Assembly (NCBI GenBank): GCA_007129655.1
Contig: SKVC01000146.1
Coordinates: 1 to 14,867 of the forward strand
DNA: 14,867 bases
Reading direction: 5' to 3'
Source of the DNA: Thermoplasmata archaeon
Lineage (GTDB): Archaea; Thermoplasmatota; Thermoplasmata; Halarchaeoplasmatales; Halarchaeoplasmataceae
Both the position numbers and the translations under genes were made by a program. Below, piece after piece: positions 8,078 through 14,867 of this stretch (positions are counted from its first letter, which is position 1; each line of letters opens with the position of its first letter). The notes under the pieces were generated by a model. It made no database searches, was not told the origin of the DNA, and worked only from the letters and a program-made list of their open reading frames with translations.

Positions 8078-8108
8078 TTTCCTCTTCTTCCGACCTTTTT
8101 CTTTTCTT
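8059..8108 (+). terminator. Hairpin and T-rich terminator of the giant gene
   Basis: GTCGGA plus AAGAAGAG (8059-8074, with a small bulge) pairs with CTCTTCTTCCGAC (8082-8094) across a loop containing the stop codon. The T-rich run TTTTTCTTTTCTT follows at 8096-8108. The 5' arm is made from the last codons of the gene. Confidence 0.75.
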
Positions 8109-8521
8109 ACTATTGATCGTTATGATCTGTACTACAACTTGTATCTTAATGAGGATTAGAAGTTTTCCTACAAGTTTAAACGGAAATTGTACTAACTCAA
8201 CCAATCTTAACCGTTTGTAATACTTCTGCACGGGAACTATTGTTCCAATTGAAAAAAATATATTATTGTTCGGTTTTATTACGATTCACAAGATATGAGA
8301 AACTTAGTTTTGTGATGAGTTAGCGGTGGAAAATAAATTATCTTTTTCTTTTCCGCTAAATCGGTCTTACTCTTAGGGATGTTATTTTTACTTGCATAAA
8401 AAGAACTGAACTAAGAGCACCTTTTATCTCTTACTGTCAAAGTTGCGTATCAACACTAATTTACCTTACATACCTTATCGTAATCTATAGGTCTCTGTGG
8501 TATTTTTCGGTAATGAAAAAT
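8109..8521. other. Convergent intergenic region with several inverted repeats
   Basis: No credible gene is seen on either strand. The stretch holds several inverted repeats: AACTTGTA/TACAAGTT (8136-8143/8169-8176), AAACGG/CCGTTT (8178-8183/8211-8216), GGAAC/GTTCC (8233-8237/8242-8246), TCACAA/TTGTGA (8286-8291/8310-8315), TAGCGG/CCGCTA (8321-8326/8353-8358), and nested CTCTTAG/CTAAGAG (8370-8376/8411-8417) with TTTTTA/TAAAAA inside. T runs on the minus strand opposite 8250-8256 and 8398-8402 could end the filament operon. Short inverted repeats arise easily in AT-rich DNA, so a structured RNA here is only a possibility. Confidence 0.4.
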
Positions 8522-9364
8522 TCACATAGACATCCTGACATTTACTTTTGCGTAGGTGTATATGATACTGCTGACATCATCAATACTTATAGCGATCGTA
8601 GAGAGGCCCCCATTTGGCTCCCCCACGGTGATATTAACAACCTCGGTCTCTTCATTAAACCATGTCTCCCAAGCATCGGGATATCTCGTGGTAAATTCGA
8701 TGGTGAGATCGTCGGGATTATTTACCGTTCTTCTTGTAGTACTCCACAATTCAGTAGTAATGCCCACTGCACCTGTACCACCCATACTTTCTTCGGCTCC
8801 GATCATATCTACCATGGTTAATCTTACCAAGAAATCATCTCCATGTTCCTCTATCCTGATGGGTGGGGCTGCTCTAATAACTGCTCTCTCGCTCTGTTGT
8901 AGTATGATAGCTCCATTTTCGTAGACAAATGTTTGCGGCTCGTACTCCATGTTTGCCACACTTAGGGATAGGCTACCTTTAGCGGCAAAACTTCTATTAG
9001 TACCGGCTTCTGTAAAGTTAAACCACATATTGTTATCAAGGCCCAATTGCAATTCACCCGGAGTCCGAAATGCGAATAAAGGAACCCCTTCGGATCCCAA
9101 TCTAACGGTGGAATACATCGGATAATCTGTAAAATCATTCATTATAAGCCCGTCGATATTTCCTTTCAAATATGAAAACTGAGTCATCACCTCATCCATA
9201 TGGAAGGCCTCCGTATCTTCCTTCCATACTGGAACATATTGATTCGTTATCAAAGAGAGCAAACTGAGGAACACAAGTAGCGCCATTATCGTACCGACAG
9301 TGGCTGCTACCCCTTCTTCGGATGAATTCAGTCTCCTTCTTTTCAATATTTTGTTATTTCTCAT
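8522..9364 (-). CDS. Type IV pilin-like secreted subunit
   Basis: A 280-residue protein encoded last in the filament cluster. It begins with a basic stretch (KILKRRR), then SSEEG, then one hydrophobic helix at about 19-40, then an extracellular beta-rich domain. This is the tripartite plan of archaeal type III (pilin-type) signals, with a plausible prepilin-peptidase cut between G18 and V19. There is no Glu at +5 and the residues before the cut are acidic rather than Lys or Arg, so cleavage is uncertain. It is larger than typical major pilins and could be a minor or tip subunit, or a N-anchored pseudopilin. AGGAG (9375-9379) overlaps the preceding ATPase stop codon and precedes this ATG by 10 bases, indicating coupled translation. 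I do not recognise the C-terminal domain. Confidence 0.7.
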   Translation of the reverse strand: MRNNKILKRRRLNSSEEGVAATVGTIMALLVFLSLLSLITNQYVPVWKEDTEAFHMDEVMTQFSYLKGNIDGLIMNDFTDYPMYSTVRLGSEGVPLFAFRTPGELQLGLDNNMWFNFTEAGTNRSFAAKGSLSLSVANMEYEPQTFVYENGAIILQQSERAVIRAAPPIRIEEHGDDFLVRLTMVDMIGAEESMGGTGAVGITTELWSTTRRTVNNPDDLTIEFTTRYPDAWETWFNEETEVVNITVGEPNGGLSTIAISIDDVSSIIYTYAKVNVRMSM

Positions 9365-9377
9365 GGCTGTTCATCTC

Positions 9378-11009
9378 CTATTTCTCTAGTTCCTCTTGTA
9401 CCAATTCCATAACATATTTCTTATCACGATAGTAAGATGAAGTTATCTTAGCAAAATCACGATAGTTCAATATGTTCTTTTTATCAAGATATTCTAAGAC
9501 CATTTTTCTTCTTTTTACTTCTCTATCCATCTCTCTGGCTGTCCAATTTTTCTGTTGTGCGACTCTAGTGTATACATAACTGTGACCACTATAATTGAAG
9601 CTGTCGTCCGCCGGGTTCCAAGTATATGCCTGATTTGTAATAAGTTCGTTGGAATCAGGTTCTATACCGACTATCTCTGTTATCGCCTTTATCCTCCTAG
9701 TCATTTTTGTACCGACCTTAACTTTTCCTTGAAGTAAAACAACATCAAGGGCCGCTACGAGAGCTCTAGGCAAATTGATGGGATCATTTTCCATCCTGTT
9801 AACGAAGGTCTGTACATCATCTGCGTGGAAGGTAGTATAAGCAGCCTTACCCGTGGCCATGGCCTGGAATACGACGTAGGCCTCGGCACCTCTTACCTCT
9901 CCCACCATGAGATACTGTGGTCTTTGTCTCAGTGCTGCCTGAAGCAATTCGAACATATCTATCTCTCCGGCCTTTACTCCACTATCGTCTGTTTCGCCGA
10001 AACCACTTCTGGTGAGCAGTGGGACCCAGTTATCATGGGGCAGGTTAAGTTCTCGAGTATCTTCGATACTAACGATCTTCATCTGGGGCGGTATAAATAA
10101 TAACATTGCATTCAAAGTGGTGGTTTTACCCGAAGCCGTACCCCCGCATATAAGCATAGATTGACCATGTTCCATAGCGATCCAGGCGTATGCCATCATC
10201 TCCGGGTTGAACGTTTTGAAGTGTATCAGATGTATCGGTGTATATGGTTCCTCTTCAAAACGACGGATGGTAAAGGATGAACCTCTCTGAGTTACATGGG
10301 TTCCAAGTGTCTGTTGAAGCCTAGAACCATCAGGCATGGTAGCATCTAGCATAGGATCAGCTACGGAGATATGCTTCCCACTCCTTTGTGCAATCCAAAT
10401 GACAAAATTATCTAATTCTCCGGCATCTTCAAAAACAACATTGGATTTCATAGATCCGTATTTTCTGTGGAAGACGAATATAGGTATACCCACACCGTCG
10501 CATGAAATATCTTCAGGATCGACATCGTTCATTATTACGTCGATGGGTCCAAAACCCATAAAGTCCCGGATGATATAGTACAATACCCTTTGTTCCGATA
10601 CCGGCTTAAGCCGTATATCCATTTCTTTTAGTATAATGCGTACCTTGTTTTCTAGGTATCTTTTACGATCTTCATTTTCCTCTATATCAACCAGTTCTAC
10701 TTCTTCTATCAACCGTTCCTTTACTGTCTTTAATAATGCATCCTCATCTTCGTCAAGATCTGGCTCTATTACTTCATAAGTATATTCATTAGATTTGTTG
10801 TCATACGTTATCCTAACGTATGTATAAGGGTCATTGATAGTATTAATTTCTATCTCTTTCACACCTTCTGAAACTATTTTCGGTATCTTGGTTATCTCTT
10901 CGTCATATGAACGTTCTTTAGATCCCTTCGAGGGCATGTACACTTTTTTTGGTTTTCCATTCATAGAGAACGAAATCAATTTTTCTTTTATTTTATCACT
11001 CACAGCCAT
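9378..11009 (-). CDS. Type IV filament assembly ATPase B (ArlI/TadA/VirB11 family)
   Basis: A 543-residue secretion ATPase predicted to form a cytoplasmic hexamer that powers filament assembly at the membrane platform. The first ~60 residues are unlike those of ATPase A. The N-terminal domain, with DISCDGVGIPIFVFH and QRGSSFTIRRF, leads into a RecA-like core: P-loop GGTASGKT (289-296, K295), Asp box IEDTREL, Walker B GEVRG (370-374, E371), and His box with H395 in FHADD. All hallmark residues are present, so it should be active. Compared with the ArlI pattern, ATGH before the His box is ATGK here. The start is supported by GAGG nine bases upstream, and the gene follows platform 2 by 15 bases. 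It is a clear paralogue of ATPase A at 12969-14669. Confidence 0.92.
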   Translation of the reverse strand: MAVSDKIKEKLISFSMNGKPKKVYMPSKGSKERSYDEEITKIPKIVSEGVKEIEINTINDPYTYVRITYDNKSNEYTYEVIEPDLDEDEDALLKTVKERLIEEVELVDIEENEDRKRYLENKVRIILKEMDIRLKPVSEQRVLYYIIRDFMGFGPIDVIMNDVDPEDISCDGVGIPIFVFHRKYGSMKSNVVFEDAGELDNFVIWIAQRSGKHISVADPMLDATMPDGSRLQQTLGTHVTQRGSSFTIRRFEEEPYTPIHLIHFKTFNPEMMAYAWIAMEHGQSMLICGGTASGKTTTLNAMLLFIPPQMKIVSIEDTRELNLPHDNWVPLLTRSGFGETDDSGVKAGEIDMFELLQAALRQRPQYLMVGEVRGAEAYVVFQAMATGKAAYTTFHADDVQTFVNRMENDPINLPRALVAALDVVLLQGKVKVGTKMTRRIKAITEIVGIEPDSNELITNQAYTWNPADDSFNYSGHSYVYTRVAQQKNWTAREMDREVKRRKMVLEYLDKKNILNYRDFAKITSSYYRDKKYVMELVQEELEK

Positions 11010-11024
11010 CTTATCAATCCTCTA

Positions 11025-11936
11025 TTATCCCATCAACTCTAATCCTCCATAAAGTACGCGCAGTGCAAAGAATCCCATAACTGTTAGTATAAAGCTATGC
11101 TGCATCCCGCTAGCTATTTTTCCTGTTTGAAGTACACCGGCTACTATTCCGTCTCCTATGGCGTGAGCGAACACTGCTAGGGTGAAGATGAAACCTATTA
11201 CAGGTATGTTTTCTGTCCTTATCTCAGCTCCACCTCCGCCGCCTCCACCCTGGGCTTCAAGATGCTCACCTGCTTCACCCATCTGTGCAAGGAATTGAGT
11301 GTTAAGAATGATTATAACAACGATGAATACAGCAAAGGAAATGTAGATAACCGCTAGATATGATGTCATAGCGATTTTCTGTTCGTCTTCGGAAAGATGC
11401 ACTTCTTTAGCATCTTGAGATACAAGGGTCAGTACATCAGCTACGTTTCCGCCGGCATCATTTGCTTTTATGATAATAGCTACAACCCTATTGACCAAAG
11501 GTGTGTCTATCCTACTCGCAAAATTATTTAACGCCTGTGACGCCGGAACACCCCACGAAATTTGTGCCGCCATCTTTTGTATCTCCGGGGTCAATTTACC
11601 ATACCTACCGGATGCAGATACTACGATTGCATCTGCAAGAGTCATACCGAAACGTCCTGCTTCGGCAACATCCCTAAGGAAAAAGGGTAATTTTCTCTCT
11701 ATCTTTTCGATCTCAGTTTGTTTACGGTTAACATATATTCCGAAGGGACCCATGAATCCCATTGTAGCTAACATAGCCCAATCTATAGGCTCTAATGGTA
11801 TCGGTGCTGCATCAAGGGCGTTTAGTATCATTATGAATATCAATACGGCAGCTATGGCTATGGAAATCATCAGGACTTCTTTAGCCCGACCCAGGGCCAT
11901 CATCTTCTCAAAGGGAGTTCTTTCTTTATTTGCCAT
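11025..11936 (-). CDS. Filament platform protein 2 (T2SF domain, TadC/ArlJ C-half-like)
   Basis: A 303-residue integral membrane protein of the T2SF/ArlJ type, the inner-membrane platform against which the ATPase works. Transmembrane segments are predicted at about 20-40, 52-69, 189-212, 246-270 and 280-298. The cytoplasmic T2SF region runs from about 80 to 185 and contains LPFFLRDVAEAGRFGMTL and IIKANDAGGNV, typical of archaeal ArlJ proteins. It has only one T2SF domain, whereas the usual archaeal ArlJ protein has two; with platform 1 it matches the bacterial TadB/TadC arrangement. A run of seven glycines (230-236) sits in the loop after the third helix. The gene starts seven bases after the platform 1 stop. 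Confidence 0.85.
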   Translation of the reverse strand: MANKERTPFEKMMALGRAKEVLMISIAIAAVLIFIMILNALDAAPIPLEPIDWAMLATMGFMGPFGIYVNRKQTEIEKIERKLPFFLRDVAEAGRFGMTLADAIVVSASGRYGKLTPEIQKMAAQISWGVPASQALNNFASRIDTPLVNRVVAIIIKANDAGGNVADVLTLVSQDAKEVHLSEDEQKIAMTSYLAVIYISFAVFIVVIIILNTQFLAQMGEAGEHLEAQGGGGGGGAEIRTENIPVIGFIFTLAVFAHAIGDGIVAGVLQTGKIASGMQHSFILTVMGFFALRVLYGGLELMG

Positions 11937-11943
11937 GTTATCA

Positions 11944-12969
11944 CTAATCCTGGTTTATCATCCATATTACAACTATAAATCCAACCTGAGCACCGGGTAT
12001 CATTATACCAACCACACCATACAACATAGGTATCGGATCGCCACCGCCCATTCCACCCATAAGCGCCATGATGGCCATTATAACGACCAAGAACAATGGG
12101 AAAGCGACAACGACTGTTACAAACGATTCGGCCATCATACCAAGTGTTTCCATCTTCTGCTGCACTATTAATTTTCGTGAATCTTGATATTCTCTTAGTT
12201 TAGATGTGAAATAAGGTTTCAATTCACCACCCGAGCTGGAGGTAGTTATAACACCCTGTATGAAGTCTCTAAATCTTTCAGAAGGAGTTCTATCCACTGC
12301 TCTTTTCATAGCAGTTAGTATATCTATTCCCAATAGCTCCGTGTCCCTGGTGATCCATTCAGCTTCCTCTTTAACTTCTCCATAGATGGTTTGCTTTGAT
12401 AACTCTTTGAAGATGAGATCTATGTTCACATCCGCAGAAGCCATGGCGGCGATAAAACTCATGGCATCCGGTAGTTTCTTGTCTATTTTTTTACCCCTTG
12501 ACTTAGCTGTCATTCCAGGTGCTGATTTAAGAAACAAATATGTCATCCCGGGTAGGGCGACTGCTACTAGACCGCCTATGCCGAAAAGCATCCACCCCAT
12601 ATTTAGAATCATATCTAGTACTGGTCCGATAACGATGGCTAAAATAACACCGACGACTGCAGCTATGATCGTACTCATCCAAACATAAGATATATACTCG
12701 TCAACACGTATCTTCATGTGTGCTTCTAGAAGAGATTTTCCCAATTCCTCGTCCTCTACTTCCTTATCTTTTACAATGGGTCCCAAGGTTCTCCAGCAGA
12801 ATTGCTGGTATGGTGTTAGTTCTAGGTATTCAGGAACGGCTTCTTTTGGAAGTCTTATAAGATGAGGCCCATATTTTTCTATTCTGTCACTTGGTTTAGC
12901 ACGTTGAGTTGAAAGGAATTTATCCTTTTTAAATTTTAATTTGTCAAAAGTGTCATCGATCTCTACCAT
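11944..12969 (-). CDS. Filament platform protein 1 (T2SF domain, TadB/ArlJ N-half-like)
   Basis: A 341-residue membrane protein with a charged cytoplasmic N-terminus (1-90), two helices (about 95-117 and 124-148), one T2SF domain (about 160-280), and two C-terminal helices (281-304 and 314-337). LPDAMSFIAAMASADVNID and ITTSSSGGEL are the family-defining stretches. It probably pairs with platform 2 to make the equivalent of a full two-domain ArlJ. Its ATG overlaps the TGA of ATPase A by one base (TGATG at 12967-12971), strong evidence of translational coupling and of matched stoichiometry with that ATPase. A short MGGMGGGDP loop lies between the last two helices. Confidence 0.87.
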   Translation of the reverse strand: MVEIDDTFDKLKFKKDKFLSTQRAKPSDRIEKYGPHLIRLPKEAVPEYLELTPYQQFCWRTLGPIVKDKEVEDEELGKSLLEAHMKIRVDEYISYVWMSTIIAAVVGVILAIVIGPVLDMILNMGWMLFGIGGLVAVALPGMTYLFLKSAPGMTAKSRGKKIDKKLPDAMSFIAAMASADVNIDLIFKELSKQTIYGEVKEEAEWITRDTELLGIDILTAMKRAVDRTPSERFRDFIQGVITTSSSGGELKPYFTSKLREYQDSRKLIVQQKMETLGMMAESFVTVVVAFPLFLVVIMAIMALMGGMGGGDPIPMLYGVVGIMIPGAQVGFIVVIWMINQD

Positions 12970-14669
12970 CAGACTTCACCTCTTATCCTTGCCAGAGTTT
13001 CCTCTGGTTCCTTATAATAGGATGTGATAACTTTGGAGATCTCCCTATAATCTATATCACCTTTGTCAACCAGGTATTCTATCACTTCGATTCGATTATT
13101 GAATTCTTCGTTCATATCTTCCTGGGTAAGATTTTTCATCTCCATTATTGTATCGAAATTGAAGCTGTGACCTTTGTAAATAAATCCATCACTTTTTCTA
13201 TCCCATTCGAATACTTTGTTGGTGATCAACTCATCGCTTTCCGGTTCGAATCCTACCAGCTCAGTTATCTCTTGTATCCTTCTTACTTCTTCGTCATTCA
13301 CCCTTGCAAATGTCTGAATAACTACATAATTAAGTGCACACAAAAGAACTCGAGGGCAGTTGATAGGTGGATTCTCTAATCTGTGCACCATGGATTCAAC
13401 TGAATCGGCGTGCATAGTACTATAAGTCGTGTGACCGGTTGCCATGGCCTGGAACATTGTGTTAGCCTCTTTACCTCTAACCTCACCTACGATTATATAA
13501 TCAGGCCGCTGTCTTAGTGCATTCCTAACAAGGTCGTACATGGTCACTTCTCCAGGCGTTCTACCCTCTGCAGACTTCTTTGCAGAACGACCAGTACGAG
13601 TAGTACTAGGAATCCAGTTGTCTTGGGGCAGATTGATCTCACGAGTATCTTCAAGTGATACAATCTTAGGTCCCGGAGGTATGAAAAGTGAAGCTGCATT
13701 TAGAGTTGCCGTTTTACCGCAAGCAGTACCGCCTGCGACAACCATAGACATACCATTTTCTACCATCAGCCACATATAGGCTATCATCTCTGCTGATGCA
13801 CTGTTAAATCGGATAATTTTTACAGGGGTAAATGGTTCCTCTTTATATCGTCTTATCGTTATGGATGAACCTCTAGTTGAAATTTCCTTTGCATATGTAG
13901 CTTGTACCCTATGACCTTCCTTTGTGGTACCATCGAGAATAGGACTGGAAACGGAAACTTGTTTTCCACATCGTTGTCCTAACTGTATGATAAACGAATT
14001 CAGTTCGTCTTCCTTCTCAAATCTTACAGCAGTACGTATGGATTCGTACTTAGCATGATATATGAATATAGGAATGTCTATTCCGTCACATGAAAGATCC
14101 TCTACATCTTCATCGCTCATCAAAACATCTAGTTCTCCATATCTAACGTAATCTCTCAATATATAATATATCAACCGTTTCCTTGATTTTTCCTCGATAT
14201 TAAGTCCACGGCTTTTGATAAAACTTTCTATACTCTCTTCCAAAAACTCTTCCTTATCCTTTTTTTCCATACTCTCCCAATCGTAGGAAAGAGTTCTATC
14301 CAAAGTATCTTTTATCAATATTAACCATTCTTTTTCCTTATCGGTGAGATGAGGTTCTATGGATTGATAGATGTATTCCTTGAGGTCGTCGTCGTATAGG
14401 ATACGTGCGTAACTGTACGGCGGTCTGATAGAAAATACTTCTTTCACCTTCTGTTTTTCAGCATCTATCTCCGGGAGCTTTGTATATGGAGATATCCATC
14501 CCTCTTCTCCCGTTTCAACCTTCTCTCTATTTTCAACCTCGTCTCTAGAAAGCATTACACGATGAGCGGATTTAGAGAAACCTAAAGGTGAAAAGATTCT
14601 ATTTGCTATCTTATTTAAAGTTCCATTATCCTTTTTCTCCTTAGTTTTCAATGCACCTGCTTCGGCCAT
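12969..14669 (-). CDS. Type IV filament assembly ATPase A (ArlI/TadA/VirB11 family)
   Basis: The first gene of the cluster, 566 residues. A basic, low-complexity N-terminus (1-60) is followed by a domain shared with ATPase B, including DLSCDGIDIPIFIYH and TRGSSITIRRY. The catalytic core has P-loop GGTACGKT (313-320, K319), Asp box LEDTREI, Walker B GEVRG (395-399, E396), and H420 in MHADS. Its IIVGEVRGKEA and FQAMATGH stretches fit the archaellum ArlI pattern better than ATPase B does. A basic insert of about a dozen residues (GRSAKKSAEGRTPGE) precedes the Walker B region where ArlI has a short Gly-rich loop. The start is set by AAGGTGA six bases upstream. No archaellin or ArlFGH genes are nearby, so a pilus or other filament is likelier than an archaellum. 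Confidence 0.93.
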   Translation of the reverse strand: MAEAGALKTKEKKDNGTLNKIANRIFSPLGFSKSAHRVMLSRDEVENREKVETGEEGWISPYTKLPEIDAEKQKVKEVFSIRPPYSYARILYDDDLKEYIYQSIEPHLTDKEKEWLILIKDTLDRTLSYDWESMEKKDKEEFLEESIESFIKSRGLNIEEKSRKRLIYYILRDYVRYGELDVLMSDEDVEDLSCDGIDIPIFIYHAKYESIRTAVRFEKEDELNSFIIQLGQRCGKQVSVSSPILDGTTKEGHRVQATYAKEISTRGSSITIRRYKEEPFTPVKIIRFNSASAEMIAYMWLMVENGMSMVVAGGTACGKTATLNAASLFIPPGPKIVSLEDTREINLPQDNWIPSTTRTGRSAKKSAEGRTPGEVTMYDLVRNALRQRPDYIIVGEVRGKEANTMFQAMATGHTTYSTMHADSVESMVHRLENPPINCPRVLLCALNYVVIQTFARVNDEEVRRIQEITELVGFEPESDELITNKVFEWDRKSDGFIYKGHSFNFDTIMEMKNLTQEDMNEEFNNRIEVIEYLVDKGDIDYREISKVITSYYKEPEETLARIRGEV

Positions 14670-14675
14670 AAGTTT

Positions 14676-14738
14676 TCACCTTGAGGTTGGTTTACACACA
14701 TTTATGTATGTTAAAACAAGGTTCAGATGCTATATATA
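14676..14738 (-). promoter_or_regulatory. Promoter and ribosome-binding site of the filament operon
   Basis: TATATATA at 14731-14738, read on the minus strand, is a good archaeal TATA box. Transcription would begin near 14708, giving a leader of about 40 bases. AAGGTGA (14676-14682) lies six bases before the ATG at 14669. The TATA box sits just past the stop codon of the upstream gene, so the operon appears to have its own promoter even if read-through occurs. No other promoter-sized gap exists down to the pilin-like gene. Confidence 0.6.
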
Positions 14739-14746
14739 TGTGTTGG

Positions 14747-14867
14747 TCATTTTCGAGAGATCCACTCATCTAGCGTGTCCTCGCTATCAACCGGTCCGCG
14801 GGTAAATAATATGTCTCCACCTCTTATCTCAGTAATCTCATCTGGCCCGTATATCCATGCGTTTCCA
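14747..14867 (-). CDS. Partial: C-terminus of a protein with a TrkA-C (RCK_C)-like end
   Basis: Thirty-nine codons and a TGA stop (14747-14749) remain, running off the right edge. The peptide contains WIYGPDEITEIRGGDILFTRGP followed shortly by the C-terminus, with these hallmark residues: a W near the start, then P, then GD-ILF-RG. That matches the end of TrkA-C domains, which bind small ligands in potassium channel and transporter regulators and in archaeal PhoU/TrkA-C proteins. The fragment is too short to tell which. It is on the same strand as the filament operon, 77 bases upstream. Confidence 0.5.
   Translation of the reverse strand, partial: GNAWIYGPDEITEIRGGDILFTRGPVDSEDTLDEWISRK

Noticed and set aside
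8025..8231. A 68-codon minus-strand frame over the giant gene's 3' end
   Set aside because: It runs through the terminator hairpin and the antisense of the Lys-rich tail, with low-complexity composition and no recognisable domain or start signal.
11470..12171. A 233-codon open frame on the plus strand
   Set aside because: It lies antisense across both platform genes, has no ribosome-binding site of note, and its translation shows only mirror composition of the membrane helices. The minus-strand genes have clear domain matches and operon spacing.
8522..14669. An archaellum (arl/fla) operon
   Set aside because: The ATPases and platform proteins are of that superfamily, but there are no archaellins and no ArlF, ArlG or ArlH, the platform is split in two, and there are two ATPases.

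Overview
The window looks archaeal and euryarchaeal. It encodes the small (DP1) subunit of the D-family DNA polymerase. Its elongator tRNA-Met is interrupted at position 37/38 by a bulge-helix-bulge intron. Candidate promoters are TATA-type, one gene appears leaderless, and the secretion ATPases resemble archaellum ArlI. Base composition is moderately AT-rich. The very large CARDB/beta-helix surface protein with cytoplasmic zinc ribbons, together with the secretion gene style, suggests a Thermoplasmatota-related lineage. That placement is inference and was not tested.

Layout. Bases 1-480 hold the split tRNA-Met gene with partial copies of itself on both sides: a D-arm/anticodon-arm fragment upstream, and a tandem array of about 125-bp units downstream that begin with the tRNA 3' end. 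Bases 480-1949 (minus) encode DP1. A short divergent promoter region separates it from a 1987-residue secreted, membrane-anchored protein at 2114-8077 (plus). That gene ends in a hairpin terminator, followed by about 410 bp of convergent intergenic DNA without a credible gene.

Bases 8522-14669 (minus) form a tight five-gene cluster for a type IV filament or secretion machine. In transcription order it is ATPase A, membrane platform 1, membrane platform 2, ATPase B, and a pilin-like subunit. A TATA box and a good ribosome-binding site precede the first gene. Bases 14747-14867 carry the 3' end of another minus-strand gene that resembles a TrkA-C (RCK_C) domain.

How the genes fit together. The five-gene cluster has the minimum parts of an archaeal type IV filament assembly machine except a prepilin peptidase. 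It is unusual in having two paralogous, apparently intact ATPases bracketing two half-size platform proteins. The giant surface protein is convergent to this cluster, so it is not co-transcribed with it; any functional link rests only on proximity and a shared cell-envelope location. The most unexplained non-coding signal is the repeat array beside the tRNA, which carries a hairpin with compensatory base changes between copies.
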